Below, piece by piece: positions 1 to 9,888 of a stretch of DNA of 64,000 bases (positions are counted from its first letter, which is position 1; each line of letters opens with the position of its first letter). This DNA comes from Streptomyces omiyaensis (lineage in GTDB: Bacteria; Actinomycetota; Actinomycetes; Streptomycetales; Streptomycetaceae). The stretch is taken from the NCBI RefSeq assembly GCF_014650895.1, contig NZ_BMVV01000002.1:496001-560000 (forward strand), read 5' to 3'. The notes below the pieces were generated by a model. It was not told the DNA's origin, did no database searches, and saw only the letters and a list, made by a program, of their open reading frames with translations. The translations under genes were made by a program, and so were the position numbers.

Positions 1-81
1 CGGGTGGCCGGGCGGGAGCGGTAGAGAGGGTCCGCTGGGTCCCGTACGGCCGGATACGGCCTGAGATCAGGAGATCCGGAC

Positions 82-348
82 TCAGCCCTGGAGGGAGGCA
101 ACCTTGATCGCCAGCGCCGACTTCTTGTTGGCGGCGGCGTTCTTGTGGATGACGCCCTTCGAGACGGCCTTGTCGAGCTGACGCGAGGCGGCACGGGTGG
201 CCACGGTGGCCTTCTCGAGGTCGCCGGCGGCGACAGCCTCACGGGCCTTGCGGATCGCGGTCTTGAGCGACGACTTGACGGCCTTGTTGCGCAGGCGCGC
301 CTTCTCGTTGGTCTTGTTCCGCTTGATCTGGGACTTGATGTTCGCCAC
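82..348 (-). CDS. rpsT: 30S ribosomal protein S20
   Basis: This 88-residue, Lys/Arg/Ala-rich protein begins [11 protein letters not shown], the usual S20 N-terminus, and has the family's normal length. S20 binds the 5' domain of 16S rRNA and is needed for small-subunit assembly. The start is a GTG at 348; an AAAGG Shine-Dalgarno sequence (357-361 on the plus strand) sits 8 nt upstream. The gene is divergent from lepA, the standard actinobacterial arrangement, so the roughly 200 bp between them should hold both promoters. Nothing else is supported in positions 1-81. Confidence 0.97.
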   Translation of the reverse strand: MANIKSQIKRNKTNEKARLRNKAVKSSLKTAIRKAREAVAAGDLEKATVATRAASRQLDKAVSKGVIHKNAAANKKSALAIKVASLQG

Positions 349-556
349 TGAAAGAGCCTTTACAGGTTCGATGTTTCCTCAGGTATGTGCCACGCAGCTG
401 AGAGGGCACACGAGACACAGCTGTCCACGGTATCAGGCGCCCTCGTGGCGGCCCAAACGGGGGCGGGGACCGCCCGAAACCGGACGCCCGGCGGCGGGCA
501 TGGGACGATGGGGGCTACGTACCCGTTCCGAACACCGCCCGAGACGAGAACCCTGC

Positions 557-2425
557 GTGCCCGCGACTCCTACCAACGTGCCCGAGCCGAGCCGTACCGA
601 CCCGGCTCTGATCCGCAACTTCTGCATCATCGCGCACATCGACCACGGCAAGTCCACGCTCGCCGACCGGATGCTCCAGCTCACCGGTGTGGTCGACCAG
701 CGGCAGATGCGCGCCCAGTACCTCGACCGGATGGACATCGAGCGTGAGCGCGGCATCACGATCAAGTCCCAGGCGGTCCGGCTGCCCTGGGCCCCCACCG
801 AGGGGCCGGAGCAGGGGCGCACGCACATCCTCAACATGATCGACACCCCCGGGCACGTCGACTTCACCTACGAGGTCTCCCGGTCGCTGGCCGCCTGCGA
901 GGGCACGATCCTGCTGGTCGACGCCGCCCAGGGCATCGAGGCGCAGACCCTCGCCAACCTCTACCTGGCGATGGAGAACGACCTCACCATCGTCCCGGTC
1001 CTCAACAAGATCGACCTCCCGGCCGCGCAGCCGGAGAAGTTCGCCGAGGAGCTGGCCAACCTCATCGGCTGCCAGCCGGAGGACGTGCTCAAGGTCTCCG
1101 CCAAGACGGGCCTGGGCGTCGAGGCGCTGCTCGACCGGGTCGTCAAGGACGTGCCGGCGCCGGTCGGCGTCGCCGACGCGCCCGCCCGCGCGATGATCTT
1201 CGACTCCGTGTACGACTCGTACCGGGGCGTCGTGACCTACGTCCGTGTGGTCGACGGGCAGCTCAACAAGCGCGAGCGCATCAAGATGATGTCGACCGGC
1301 GCCACCCACGAGCTGCTGGAGATCGGCGTCTCGTCCCCCGAGATGACGTCGTCCGACGGTCTCGGCGTCGGCGAGGTGGGCTACCTCATCACCGGCGTGA
1401 AGGACGTCCGCCAGTCCAAGGTCGGTGACACGATCACCTCGCAGTCCAAGGGCGCCACCGAGGCGCTGGGCGGCTACAAGGACCCGAAGCCGATGGTCTT
1501 CTCGGGCCTCTACCCGCTGGACGGCTCGGAGTACCCCGACCTCCGCGAGGCCCTGGACAAGCTCCAGCTCAACGACGCCGCGCTCGTCTACGAGCCGGAG
1601 ACCTCCGCCGCCCTCGGCTTCGGCTTCCGCGTCGGCTTCCTCGGCCTGCTCCACCTGGACGTGATCCGGGAGCGCCTGGAGCGCGAGTTCGGACTCGACC
1701 TGATCGCCACCGCCCCCAACGTGGTCTACCGCGTGGTCATGGAGGACGGCAGCGAGCACACGGTCACCAACCCGAGCGAGTTCCCCGAGGGCAAGATCGA
1801 CGACGTGTACGAGCCCGTCGTGCGCGCCACGATCCTCGCCCCCAGCGAGTTCATCGGCGCCATCATGGAGCTCTGCCAGACCCGTCGCGGCACGCTCATC
1901 GGCATGGACTACCTCTCCGAGGACCGGGTCGAGATCCGCTACACCCTGCCGCTGGCCGAGATCGTCTTCGACTTCTTCGACCAGCTGAAGTCGAAGACGC
2001 GCGGCTACGCCTCGCTCGACTACGAGCCCACCGGCGAGCAGGCCTCCAGCCTGGTCAAGGTCGACATCCTGCTGCACGGCGACAAGGTCGACGCCTTCTC
2101 CGCCGTCACCCACAAGGACGCCGCCTACGCCTACGGCGTCCGGCTCGTCGCCAAGCTGCGCGAGCTCATCCCGCGCCAGGCCTTCGAGGTGCCGATCCAG
2201 GCCGCCATCGGCTCCCGGGTCATCGCCCGCGAGACCATCCGCGCCATCCGCAAGGACGTCCTCGCCAAGTGCTACGGCGGTGACATCTCCCGGAAGCGGA
2301 AGCTGCTGGAGAAGCAGAAGGAAGGCAAGAAGCGCATGAAGATGGTCGGCTCGGTGGAGGTCCCGCAGGAGGCCTTCATCGCCGTCCTGTCGAGCGACGA
2401 GTCGGGCGGCAAGAGCAAGAAGTAG
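557..2425 (+). CDS. lepA: Elongation factor 4 (LepA) ribosome back-translocase GTPase
   Basis: This 622-residue protein is a translational GTPase that promotes back-translocation or late 30S maturation on the ribosome. The G1 loop AHIDHGKST lies about 20 residues from the N-terminus, followed by the RGITIK switch, DTPGHVDF (G3) and NKIDLP (G4); the C-terminal lysine-rich tail [13 protein letters not shown] is typical of LepA. The open frame extends far upstream, but homology starts at the GTG at 557 ([16 protein letters not shown]), which gives the usual length. A NANNNT hexamer at 504-509 (GACGAT) could be the -10 of a short leader. A strong terminator follows at 2441. Confidence 0.96.
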   Translation: MPATPTNVPEPSRTDPALIRNFCIIAHIDHGKSTLADRMLQLTGVVDQRQMRAQYLDRMDIERERGITIKSQAVRLPWAPTEGPEQGRTHILNMIDTPGHVDFTYEVSRSLAACEGTILLVDAAQGIEAQTLANLYLAMENDLTIVPVLNKIDLPAAQPEKFAEELANLIGCQPEDVLKVSAKTGLGVEALLDRVVKDVPAPVGVADAPARAMIFDSVYDSYRGVVTYVRVVDGQLNKRERIKMMSTGATHELLEIGVSSPEMTSSDGLGVGEVGYLITGVKDVRQSKVGDTITSQSKGATEALGGYKDPKPMVFSGLYPLDGSEYPDLREALDKLQLNDAALVYEPETSAALGFGFRVGFLGLLHLDVIRERLEREFGLDLIATAPNVVYRVVMEDGSEHTVTNPSEFPEGKIDDVYEPVVRATILAPSEFIGAIMELCQTRRGTLIGMDYLSEDRVEIRYTLPLAEIVFDFFDQLKSKTRGYASLDYEPTGEQASSLVKVDILLHGDKVDAFSAVTHKDAAYAYGVRLVAKLRELIPRQAFEVPIQAAIGSRVIARETIRAIRKDVLAKCYGGDISRKRKLLEKQKEGKKRMKMVGSVEVPQEAFIAVLSSDESGGKSKK

Positions 2426-2440
2426 CCGTCCCGGCCGACA

Positions 2441-2479
2441 CGAACGGGTCCGCGTGCCACCGGCGCGCGGACCCGTTCG
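2441..2479 (+). terminator. Intrinsic terminator after lepA
   Basis: A perfect 14-bp inverted repeat (2441-2454 with 2466-2479, arms CGAACGGGTCCGCG and its complement) encloses an 11-nt loop. It ends with only two T, as is common for high-GC actinobacterial terminators. Confidence 0.8.
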
Positions 2480-2516
2480 TTATCCACAGGCCCTTACGTA
2501 CCGGACGTCGGCGCTC

Positions 2517-2551
2517 TAATCTGAAGCCCCCCGAAGGTTACTCGTGAGTTA
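2517..2551 (+). promoter_or_regulatory. Putative promoter and operator of the acyl-CoA synthetase gene
   Basis: A TAATCT hexamer (2517-2522) could be the -10. The near-palindrome TTACTC-GT-GAGTTA (2538-2551, one mismatched pair) lies just downstream of the expected transcription start, where a TetR/FadR-type repressor would block elongation. The assignment to a regulator family is inference. Confidence 0.4.
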
Positions 2552-2629
2552 GTTACGCATTCCCGCGTGAGTGCGTCCCGCATCCGTAGTTGCACCGCCA
2601 ACAGGCACCGCCGCCGCCCGGAGGACGAC

Positions 2630-4507
2630 GTGAGCGACAACCAGACCCAGATCGACAACCGGCCGCCCTCCGTCGCGGCGCTCTTCCTCGAACGGGTCGA
2701 GCGCACCCCCGACGCCGAGGCGTACCGCTATCCGGTCCCCGCCGCCTCCGGCACCGGGCCGGACGACTGGAAGTCGCTCAGCTGGGGTCAGGCCGCACAG
2801 CGGGTCTTCGCCATCGCCGCCGGCCTCGTCGACCTCGGCGTCCGGCCGGAGGAGCGGATCGCCCTCGCCTCCGCCACCCGGGTCGAGTGGATCCTCGCCG
2901 ACCTCGGCGTCATGTGCGCCGGCGCCGCCACCACCACGGTCTACCCGCAGACCAACGCCGAGGAGTCCGCCTTCATCCTCTCGGACTCCGAGTCGAAGGT
3001 CCTCATCGCGGAGGACGCCGCCCAGCTGGCCAAGGCGGTCGAGCGCCGCGCCGACCTGCCCGGCCTCCACCACGTCGTCGTCATCGACGCCGAGGGCGCC
3101 GACACCTCCGACGAGTGGGTCCTCACCCTCGCCGACCTGGAGGCGCGCGGAGCGGCGTACCTGGAGAAGCACCCCGAGGCGGTCAAGGAGCGGGTCTCCG
3201 CGATCACCGCGGAGCAGCTCGCCACCCTCATCTACACCTCCGGCACCACCGGCCGTCCCAAGGGCGTCCGCCTGCCGCACGACAACTGGTCGTACATGGC
3301 CAAGGCGATCGCCGCCACCGGCCTCGTCACCCGGGACGACGTGCAGTACCTGTGGCTGCCGCTCGCCCACGTCTTCGGCAAGGTCCTCACCTCCGGCCAG
3401 ATCGAGGTCGGCCACGTCACCGCCGTCGACGGCCGCGTCGACAAGATCATCGAGAACCTGCCGGTGGTCCAGCCGACCTACATGGCGGCCGTCCCCCGCA
3501 TCTTCGAGAAGGTCTACAACGGGGTCGCCGCCAAGGCCCGGGCCGGCGGCGGCGCCAAGTACAAGATCTTCCAGTGGGCCGCCGGCGTCGGCCGCGAGTA
3601 CGCCAAGACCACCCAGGACAACTTCCGCCGCACCGGCACCGCCTCCGCGCCCTTCGGCCTCACCGCCAAGCACAAGATCGCCGACACCCTCGTCTTCGCC
3701 AAGATCCGCGAGGCCTTCGGCGGCCGGCTGCGCGCCTGCATCTCCGGCTCCGCCGCCCTCGCCCCCGAGATCGGCTACTTCTTCGCCGGCGCCGGCATCC
3801 ACATCCTGGAGGGGTACGGCCTCACCGAGTCCTCCGCCGCCTCCTTCGTCAACCCCGGCGAGGCCTACCGCACCGGCACCGTCGGCAAGCCGCTCCCCGG
3901 CACCGAGGTCCGCATCGCCGACGACGGCGAGATCCTGCTCCGCGGCCCCGGCATCATGCAGGGCTACCACGGCCTCCCCGAGAAGACCGCCGAGGTCCTG
4001 GAGGCGGACGGCTGGTTCCACACCGGCGACATCGGCGAGCTCTCCGCCGACGGCTACCTCAAGATCACGGACCGCAAGAAGGACCTGATCAAGACCTCCG
4101 GCGGCAAGTACATCGCGCCGGCCGAGGTCGAGGGCCAGTTCAAGGCCGTCTGCCCGTTCGTCTCCAACATCCTGGTCCACGGCGCCGACCGGAACTACTG
4201 CACCGCGCTGATCGCCCTCGACGAGCCCACCCTCCTCGGCTGGGCCGCCGATCACGAGCTCGCCGGCAAGTCGTACGCCGAGGTCGTCGCCGCCCCGCAG
4301 ACCCAGAAGCTGATCCAGGGCTACGTGGACCGGCTCAACGAGGGCCTCCAGCGCTGGCAGACGATCAAGAAGTTCCGCCTGCTCCCCCGCGACCTGGACA
4401 TCGAGCACGGCGAGCTCACCCCCTCGCTCAAGCTCAAGCGGCCGGTCGTGGAGCGCGAGTACAAGGAGCTCATCGAGGAGATGTACGCGGGCTCCCGCGA
4501 GGCCTGA
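2630..4507 (+). CDS. Long-chain fatty acid-CoA ligase (AMP-forming)
   Basis: This 625-residue ANL-superfamily enzyme activates a long-chain fatty acid to the acyl-adenylate and then the CoA thioester. The P-loop-like AMP-binding motif YTSGTTGRPKG starts at about residue 202, the GYGLTESSA motif follows, and DRKKDLIKTSGGKY (from about residue 481) carries the hinge Asp and the region of the catalytic lysine. Length and motifs fit the FadD15 group of actinobacterial long-chain ligases. The GTG at 2630 is chosen because GGAGG (2620-2624) lies 5 nt upstream; the in-frame extension to 2567 lacks a ribosome-binding site. It is monocistronic, with hemW beginning 47 bp later behind its own promoter-like hexamer. 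Confidence 0.93.
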   Translation: MSDNQTQIDNRPPSVAALFLERVERTPDAEAYRYPVPAASGTGPDDWKSLSWGQAAQRVFAIAAGLVDLGVRPEERIALASATRVEWILADLGVMCAGAATTTVYPQTNAEESAFILSDSESKVLIAEDAAQLAKAVERRADLPGLHHVVVIDAEGADTSDEWVLTLADLEARGAAYLEKHPEAVKERVSAITAEQLATLIYTSGTTGRPKGVRLPHDNWSYMAKAIAATGLVTRDDVQYLWLPLAHVFGKVLTSGQIEVGHVTAVDGRVDKIIENLPVVQPTYMAAVPRIFEKVYNGVAAKARAGGGAKYKIFQWAAGVGREYAKTTQDNFRRTGTASAPFGLTAKHKIADTLVFAKIREAFGGRLRACISGSAALAPEIGYFFAGAGIHILEGYGLTESSAASFVNPGEAYRTGTVGKPLPGTEVRIADDGEILLRGPGIMQGYHGLPEKTAEVLEADGWFHTGDIGELSADGYLKITDRKKDLIKTSGGKYIAPAEVEGQFKAVCPFVSNILVHGADRNYCTALIALDEPTLLGWAADHELAGKSYAEVVAAPQTQKLIQGYVDRLNEGLQRWQTIKKFRLLPRDLDIEHGELTPSLKLKRPVVEREYKELIEEMYAGSREA

Positions 4508-4554
4508 CCGGGCGCGGCCCCCGACACCTCGGGCGGTACGGGACAATGGACCCC

Positions 4555-5787
4555 ATGCCTTCCGTACTGCCCGATGGTGAGCCCGTGCCCGAGGACGGGG
4601 CGCTGCCCGCGCGCGCCCTGGAGGGGGCCGGGGACCGGCCGCTCGGGTTCTATCTGCACGTGCCGTACTGCGCCACGCGGTGCGGCTACTGCGACTTCAA
4701 CACGTACACCGCGAGCGAGCTGCGCGGTGCCGGCGGCGTGCTCGCCTCGCGGGACAACTACGCGGGGCAGGTCGCCGAGGAGATCCGGCTCGCCCGCAAG
4801 GTGCTCGGCGACGACCCGAGGCCGGTGCGGACCGTCTTCGTGGGCGGCGGCACGCCGACGCTGCTGGCCGCCGGCGACCTCGTCCGGATGCTGGGGGCGA
4901 TCCGGGACGAGTTCGGGCTCGCCGACGACGCCGAGGTGACGACCGAGGCGAACCCGGAGTCCGTGGACCCCGCCTACCTGGAGGAGCTGCGGGCCGGCGG
5001 GTTCAACCGGATCTCCTTCGGGATGCAGAGCGCCCGGCCGCACGTGCTGCGGATCCTCGACCGGACCCACACCCCCGGCCGCCCCGAGGCGTGCGTCGAG
5101 GAGGCGCGTGCCGCCGGCTTCGACCACGTCAACCTGGACCTGATCTACGGCACCCCCGGCGAGTCCGACGACGACTGGCGGGCCTCCCTCGACGCGGCCA
5201 TCGGCGCCGGTCCCGACCACGTCAGCGCCTACGCCCTGATCGTCGAGGAGGGGACGCAGCTCGCCCGGCGGATCCGCCGGGGCGAGGTCCCGATGACCGA
5301 CGACGACGTGCACGCCGACCGGTACCTCATCGCCGACGAGGCCTTCGAGAAGGCCGGGTACGCCTGGTACGAGGTGTCGAACTGGGCCACCTCCGAGGCC
5401 GGGCGCTGCCTGCACAACGAGCTGTACTGGCGCGGCGCCGACTGGTGGGGCGCCGGACCCGGCGCCCACTCGCACGTGGGCGGGGTGCGGTGGTGGAACG
5501 TCAAGCACCCCGGTGCGTACGCCGCCGCGCTCGGGGCCGGGAAGTCGCCGGGCGCCGGCCGTGAGGTGCTGTCCGAGGAGGACCGGAGGGTCGAGCGGAT
5601 CCTGCTGGAGCTGCGGCTCCGGGAAGGGGTCGAGCTGGCGCTGCTGAAGCCCGCGGGGCTCGACGCGTCGCGGAAGGCGCTGGCCGACGGGCTGCTCGAC
5701 GCGGAGCCGTACGCCGCCGGGCGGGCCGTGCTGACGCTGCGCGGGCGGCTGCTGGCCGACGCGGTGGTGCGGGACCTGGTGGACTAG
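4555..5787 (+). CDS. hemW: HemW-type radical SAM heme chaperone
   Basis: This 410-residue radical SAM protein has the cluster motif C39-x3-C43-x2-C46 (YCATRCGYCDF). The residue two positions after the last cysteine is Phe, not the fourth Cys of true coproporphyrinogen dehydrogenase HemN, so I call HemW, a heme-binding/transfer protein, although many entries carry the HemN name. GGGTPT and the QS...L-R-H-T (ILDRTH) regions are also present. The ATG at 4555 is preceded by GACAAT (4542-4547) with a 7-nt spacer and no Shine-Dalgarno sequence, which suggests a leaderless transcript; an ATG at 4546 is the alternative. Confidence 0.93.
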   Translation: MPSVLPDGEPVPEDGALPARALEGAGDRPLGFYLHVPYCATRCGYCDFNTYTASELRGAGGVLASRDNYAGQVAEEIRLARKVLGDDPRPVRTVFVGGGTPTLLAAGDLVRMLGAIRDEFGLADDAEVTTEANPESVDPAYLEELRAGGFNRISFGMQSARPHVLRILDRTHTPGRPEACVEEARAAGFDHVNLDLIYGTPGESDDDWRASLDAAIGAGPDHVSAYALIVEEGTQLARRIRRGEVPMTDDDVHADRYLIADEAFEKAGYAWYEVSNWATSEAGRCLHNELYWRGADWWGAGPGAHSHVGGVRWWNVKHPGAYAAALGAGKSPGAGREVLSEEDRRVERILLELRLREGVELALLKPAGLDASRKALADGLLDAEPYAAGRAVLTLRGRLLADAVVRDLVD

Positions 5788-5912
5788 GGGACCGGCGGTG
5801 CCCCGTTCCGCCGGCCGACCCCGGCCCGGCCGGCGGGTCACCGCCCGGCGGGTGACGGGACGCCGCCCGGCCCGACCGGTGGGGCACCGCCCGGCGGGCG
5901 GCAGGGAGCCGC

Positions 5913-6728
5913 CTAGTGGGGCGGGCCCGCCGTCACGAAGTCGATGAGCTCCTCCACGCGGCCCAGCAGCTCCGGCTCCAGGTCCCGGTAGGACGTGACG
6001 CGCTTCAGGATGGCCTGCCAGACCGCGCCCGTGTTGTCGGCGGGCCAGCCGAGGGCCCGGCAGGTGCCGGTCTTCCAGTCCTGGCCGCGGGGGACCTCCG
6101 GCCAGGCGGGGATGCCGAGGACGGACGGCTTCACCGCCTGCCAGACGTCGATGTAGGGGTGGCCGACCACCAGGACGTCGGGGGAGGCGATCCCGGCGGC
6201 GATGCGGGACTCCTTGGAGCCCGGGACCAGGTGGTCGACGAGGACGCCGAGGCGGGCGTCCGGGCCCGGGGCGAAGCCGGCGACGATCTCCGGCAGGTGG
6301 TCGACGCCCTCCAGGTACTCCACCACCACGCCCTCGACGCGCAGGTCGTCGCCCCAGACCCGCTCGACCAGCTCGGCGTCGTGCCGGCCCTCCACGTAGA
6401 TGCGGCTCGCCCGTGCCACCCGGGCCCGCGCGCCGGGGACGGCGACCGAGCCGGAGGCCGTACGGGCCGGGCGGGCCGGTCCGCCGGAGGCGGGGCGCAC
6501 CAGCGTCACCACGCGCCCCTCCAGGAGGAAGCCGCGGGGTTCCATCGGGAAGACCCGGTGCTTGCCGAAGCGGTCCTCCAGGGTCACCGTGCCGGCCTCG
6601 CAGCGGATCACCGCCCCGCAGAAGCCCGTCGTGACCTCCTCGACGACCAGCTCCGGCTCGGCCGGGACCTCGGGGGCGGCGGCCTGCTTCTTCCAGGGCG
6701 GCGTCAGGTCCGGGTTGTAGCTGCGCAT
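5913..6728 (-). CDS. DUF3097 domain protein
   Basis: This 271-residue protein starts [15 protein letters not shown], the conserved N-terminus of the actinobacterial DUF3097 family; its function is unknown. Recognisable segments are [13 protein letters not shown] and [21 protein letters not shown] in the middle, the latter resembling a TOPRIM-like nucleic-acid enzyme fragment (YVEGRHDAE), which is inference. The ATG at 6728 is preferred over the in-frame ATG at 6770, which falls inside the upstream gene. It lies 10 nt downstream of a metallo-beta-lactamase-fold gene on the same strand, so the two are probably co-transcribed. The 125 bp separating it from convergent hemW hold short GC-rich inverted repeats and no gene. 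Confidence 0.85.
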   Translation of the reverse strand: MRSYNPDLTPPWKKQAAAPEVPAEPELVVEEVTTGFCGAVIRCEAGTVTLEDRFGKHRVFPMEPRGFLLEGRVVTLVRPASGGPARPARTASGSVAVPGARARVARASRIYVEGRHDAELVERVWGDDLRVEGVVVEYLEGVDHLPEIVAGFAPGPDARLGVLVDHLVPGSKESRIAAGIASPDVLVVGHPYIDVWQAVKPSVLGIPAWPEVPRGQDWKTGTCRALGWPADNTGAVWQAILKRVTSYRDLEPELLGRVEELIDFVTAGPPH

Positions 6729-6738
6729 TCCGGGGACG

Positions 6739-7476
6739 CTACGACACCCGGAAGCGGCGTGCCAGTTCATCGCGCTGGCGTCGGACGAAAGCCGCGTCGA
6801 CGACGGCGCCGTGGCCCGGGACGTACAGGGCGTCCTCGCCGCCGAGGGCGAGGAGGCGGTCGAGGGCGTCGGGCCAGCGGGTGCCGATCGCGTCGGGTCC
6901 CGCCTGGGGCTCGCCGGACTCCTCGACCAGGTCGCCGCAGAAGACGGTCTCGCGCTCGCCCGGCACCAGGAGCACCAGGTCGTGGCCGGTGTGGCCGGGG
7001 CCGACGTTGGCGAGGAGGACCTGCCGGCCGCCCAGGTCGAGGGTCCGCTCGCCGGTCACGGTGTGGCGCGGGGCCACCAGCGCCTCCGCTGCCTCGGCCG
7101 CCGCCCGCTCCTCCACCCCCTGCCGTACCGCGTCCGTGCAGAGCTCCTCGCGGGTCCGGGGGGAGGCGAGCAGCTCGTCCATGCCGACCGCGCCGAAGAC
7201 CTCCGCGCCCGCGAAGGCGGCGGTGCCGAGGACGTGGTCGAAGTGGGGGTGGCCGAGTGCGATGTGCGTCACGCGCCGGCCGCCGGTGATCGCCTCCGCC
7301 TGGGCGCGGATCTCGGCTCCCTCGGCGAGCGTGGCGCCGGTGTCGTAGAGCAGAACGGCCTTGTCCCCCACGACCAGTCCCGTGGTCGCGTCCCAGCCGG
7401 GGAGCCGTCGCCGGCCCACCCCGTCCGCCAGTCGTTCCCACCCCTGAGCCGCCCAGACCGCCTGTTCGATGTCCAT
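6739..7476 (-). CDS. Metallo-beta-lactamase-fold hydrolase
   Basis: This 245-residue protein carries the dinuclear metal motif HPHFDH (HxHxDH), a later [11 protein letters not shown] histidine and [10 protein letters not shown], which together define an MBL-fold hydrolase; the substrate cannot be read from the sequence. The start ATG at 7476 is preceded on the minus strand by TAGCGT (7484-7489) with a 7-nt spacer and no ribosome-binding site, so translation is probably leaderless. It heads a two-gene unit with the DUF3097 gene and is divergent from hrcA. Confidence 0.88.
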   Translation of the reverse strand: MDIEQAVWAAQGWERLADGVGRRRLPGWDATTGLVVGDKAVLLYDTGATLAEGAEIRAQAEAITGGRRVTHIALGHPHFDHVLGTAAFAGAEVFGAVGMDELLASPRTREELCTDAVRQGVEERAAAEAAEALVAPRHTVTGERTLDLGGRQVLLANVGPGHTGHDLVLLVPGERETVFCGDLVEESGEPQAGPDAIGTRWPDALDRLLALGGEDALYVPGHGAVVDAAFVRRQRDELARRFRVS

Positions 7477-7528
7477 GTGCCCGACGCTAGCGGGTCCGCC
7501 TCCTTGCCAGGAGCGACCGGCCCGGCCG

Positions 7529-7574
7529 TACACTGGCCGGGGGTTTCCTGGCACTCGGGCAGGGCGAGTGCCAA
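7529..7574 (+). promoter_or_regulatory. hrcA promoter with CIRCE operator
   Basis: CIRCE is at 7548-7574: CTGGCACTC, a 9-nt spacer, then GAGTGCCAA. The inner 8 bp of each arm (TGGCACTC/GAGTGCCA, 7549-7556 and 7566-7573) are perfectly complementary. It matches the HrcA operator consensus TTAGCACTC-N9-GAGTGCTAA closely. A -10-like TACACT (7529-7534) places the operator at the start of the transcript, with a weak -35 TTGCCA at 7504. Confidence 0.92.
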
Positions 7575-7614
7575 AAGCGGAGCAACCGGAACGGCTGGAG
7601 CGGGAGGTGTGCGC

Positions 7615-8634
7615 GTGCTGAGCGAACGCAGACTCGAGGTGCTGCGCGCCATCGTCCAGGACTACGTCGGGACGGAGGAGCCGGTCGGCTCCAAGGCGCT
7701 CACCGAGCGCCACAAGCTCGGCGTGTCGCCCGCCACCGTGCGCAACGACATGGCGGTGCTGGAGGAGGAGGGGTACATCGCCCAGCCCCACACCAGCGCC
7801 GGGCGGATCCCCACCGACAAGGGCTACCGCCTCTTCGTGGACCGGCTGGCCGGCGTCAAGCCGCTGTCGACCCCGGAGCGGCGCGCCATCCACAACTTCC
7901 TCGACGGTGCCGTCGACCTGGACGACGTCGTGGGCCGGACGGTGCGGCTGCTCGCGCAGCTGACCCGTCAGGTCGCCGTCGTCCAGTACCCCTCGCTCAC
8001 CCGCTCCTCCATCCGTCACGTCGAGCTGCTGTCGCTGGCCCCGGCCCGGCTGATGCTCGTCCTCATCACGGACACCGGACGGGTCGAGCAGCGGGTGATC
8101 GACTGCCCCGCGCCCTTCGGCGAGACCTCCCTCGCCGACCTGCGGGCCCGGCTCAACGGCCGGGTCGGCGGCCGTCGCTTCGCCGACGTGCCGCAGCTGG
8201 TGCAGGACCTCCCCGAGTCCTTCGAGGAGCCCGAGGACCGCGCCACGGTCACGACCGTGCTCGCGACCCTCCTCGAAACGCTCGTGGAGGAGCATGAGGA
8301 GCGGCTGATGATCGGCGGCACCGCCAATCTCACCCGCTTCGGACACGACTTCCCGCTGACGATCAGGCCCGTCCTGGAAGCTCTGGAGGAGCAGGTCGTG
8401 CTCCTCAAGCTGCTCGGCGAGGTCAAGGAATCGGGCATGACCGTACGCATCGGGCACGAGAACGCCTACGAGGGGCTGAACTCCACGTCCGTCGTCTCGG
8501 TCGGCTACGGTTCGGGCGGCGAGGCAGTCGCCAAACTCGGCGTGGTCGGACCGACCCGCATGGACTACCCCGGAACGATGGGAGCGGTACGCGCAGTGGC
8601 ACGTTACGTCGGACAGATCCTGGCGGAGTCGTAA
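7615..8634 (+). CDS. hrcA: Heat-inducible transcription repressor HrcA
   Basis: This 339-residue repressor binds CIRCE and shuts off class I heat-shock genes until GroEL becomes limiting. The N-terminal winged helix contains [18 protein letters not shown] and the family motif [13 protein letters not shown]; the C-terminal GAF-like/dimerisation part includes [10 protein letters not shown]. The GTG at 7615 ([10 protein letters not shown]) is chosen because GGGAGG (7602-7607) lies 7 nt upstream; the GTG at 7609 is too close. The CIRCE element directly upstream makes it self-regulating, and dnaJ starts on the base after its stop codon. Confidence 0.97.
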   Translation: MLSERRLEVLRAIVQDYVGTEEPVGSKALTERHKLGVSPATVRNDMAVLEEEGYIAQPHTSAGRIPTDKGYRLFVDRLAGVKPLSTPERRAIHNFLDGAVDLDDVVGRTVRLLAQLTRQVAVVQYPSLTRSSIRHVELLSLAPARLMLVLITDTGRVEQRVIDCPAPFGETSLADLRARLNGRVGGRRFADVPQLVQDLPESFEEPEDRATVTTVLATLLETLVEEHEERLMIGGTANLTRFGHDFPLTIRPVLEALEEQVVLLKLLGEVKESGMTVRIGHENAYEGLNSTSVVSVGYGSGGEAVAKLGVVGPTRMDYPGTMGAVRAVARYVGQILAES

Positions 8635-9771
8635 GTGGCCACGGACTACTACGCCGTGCTCGGCGTGCGCCGCGACGCTTCCCAGGACGAGATCAAGAAG
8701 GCCTTCCGGCGCCTCGCCCGTGAGCTTCACCCGGACGTCAATCCGGACCCGAAGACGCAGGAGCGGTTCAAGGAGATCAACGCCGCCTACGAGGTGCTGT
8801 CGGACCCGCAGAAGAAGCAGGTCTACGACCTCGGCGGCGACCCCCTCTCCGCCTCCGGCGGCGGTGGCGCGGGCGGCTTCGGGGCCGGTGGCTTCGGCAA
8901 CTTCTCCGACATCATGGACGCCTTCTTCGGGCAGGCCTCGCAGCGCGGACCGCGCTCGCGGACCCGCCGCGGCCAGGACGCCATGATCCGTCTGGAGATC
9001 GACCTCAACGAGGCGGCCTTCGGCACCACCAAGGACATCCAGGTCGACACGGCCGTCGTCTGCACCACCTGTTCGGGTGAGGGCGCCGCGCCGGGCACCT
9101 CCGCGCAGACCTGTGACATGTGCCGCGGCCGCGGCGAGGTCTCGCAGGTCACCCGGTCGTTCCTCGGCCAGGTCATGACCTCCCGGCCCTGCCCCCAGTG
9201 CCAGGGCTTCGGCACCGTCGTCCCGACCCCGTGCCCCGAGTGCGCGGGCGACGGGCGGGTCCGGTCGCGCCGCACCCTGACGGTCAAGATCCCGGCCGGT
9301 GTCGACAACGGCACCCGGATCCAGCTCGCGGGCGAGGGCGAGGTCGGCCCCGGCGGCGGCCCCGCCGGCGACCTGTACGTCGAGATCCAGGAGACCCCGC
9401 ACGAGGTCTTCCAGCGGCGCGGCGACGACCTGCACTGCACCGTGACCCTCCCGATGACGGCGGCGGCGCTCGGCACCAAGGTGCAGCTGCAGACGCTCGA
9501 CGGGCTGGAGGAGATCGACATCCGTCCGGGCACGCAGTCGGGCCAGTCGGTCCCGCTGCACGGCCGCGGCATCACCCACCTGCGGGGCAACGGGCGCGGC
9601 GACCTGATCGTCCACGTCGAGGTCCAGACCCCGACCAAGCTCGACCCCGAGCAGGAGCGCCTGCTGCGCGAACTGGCCAAGCTGCGCGGCGAGGAGCGGC
9701 CCACGGGTCAGTTCCAGCCGGGGCAGCAGGGGCTGTTCTCCCGGCTGAAGGACGCCTTCAACGGGCGCTGA
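8635..9771 (+). CDS. dnaJ: Chaperone protein DnaJ
   Basis: This 378-residue type I DnaJ is the Hsp40 partner of DnaK. The J domain has the invariant HPD at residues 32-34; a Gly/Phe-rich linker (GGFGAGGFGNF) follows; four CxxCxGxG zinc repeats (CTTCSGEG, CDMCRGRG, CPQCQGFG, CPECAGDG) and the C-terminal substrate-binding domains complete the canonical order. It begins with GTG immediately after the hrcA TAA, so it is translated from the CIRCE-controlled operon. This should be the DnaJ2 paralogue of streptomycetes, the other copy lying in the dnaK operon (established knowledge). Confidence 0.97.
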   Translation: MATDYYAVLGVRRDASQDEIKKAFRRLARELHPDVNPDPKTQERFKEINAAYEVLSDPQKKQVYDLGGDPLSASGGGGAGGFGAGGFGNFSDIMDAFFGQASQRGPRSRTRRGQDAMIRLEIDLNEAAFGTTKDIQVDTAVVCTTCSGEGAAPGTSAQTCDMCRGRGEVSQVTRSFLGQVMTSRPCPQCQGFGTVVPTPCPECAGDGRVRSRRTLTVKIPAGVDNGTRIQLAGEGEVGPGGGPAGDLYVEIQETPHEVFQRRGDDLHCTVTLPMTAAALGTKVQLQTLDGLEEIDIRPGTQSGQSVPLHGRGITHLRGNGRGDLIVHVEVQTPTKLDPEQERLLRELAKLRGEERPTGQFQPGQQGLFSRLKDAFNGR

Positions 9772-9824
9772 GCGGACGGGACCGCGTGACGGACGCACGA
9801 GCCCGCGCATGACCGGTGCGTGAG

Positions 9825-9851
9825 AGGGGCGGCACTCTGAGTGCCGCCCCT
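9825..9851 (+). terminator. Terminator after hrcA-dnaJ
   Basis: A perfect 12-bp stem (AGGGGCGGCACT at 9825-9836 with 9840-9851) has a 3-nt loop and is followed by TTCCC. Confidence 0.85.
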
Positions 9852-9888
9852 TTCCCGTGCCGGGGAGGGGGCATGACACGATGCCCAT

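Noticed and set aside
515..2113. A 532-codon frame antisense to lepA
   Set aside because: Its Val/Asp/Leu/Gly composition is typical of antisense high-GC frames; lepA on the opposite strand is certain.
9831..9845. GGCACTC-TG-AGTGCC resembling a second CIRCE element after dnaJ
   Set aside because: The spacer is far too short for CIRCE and the sequence is the loop-proximal part of the terminator stem.
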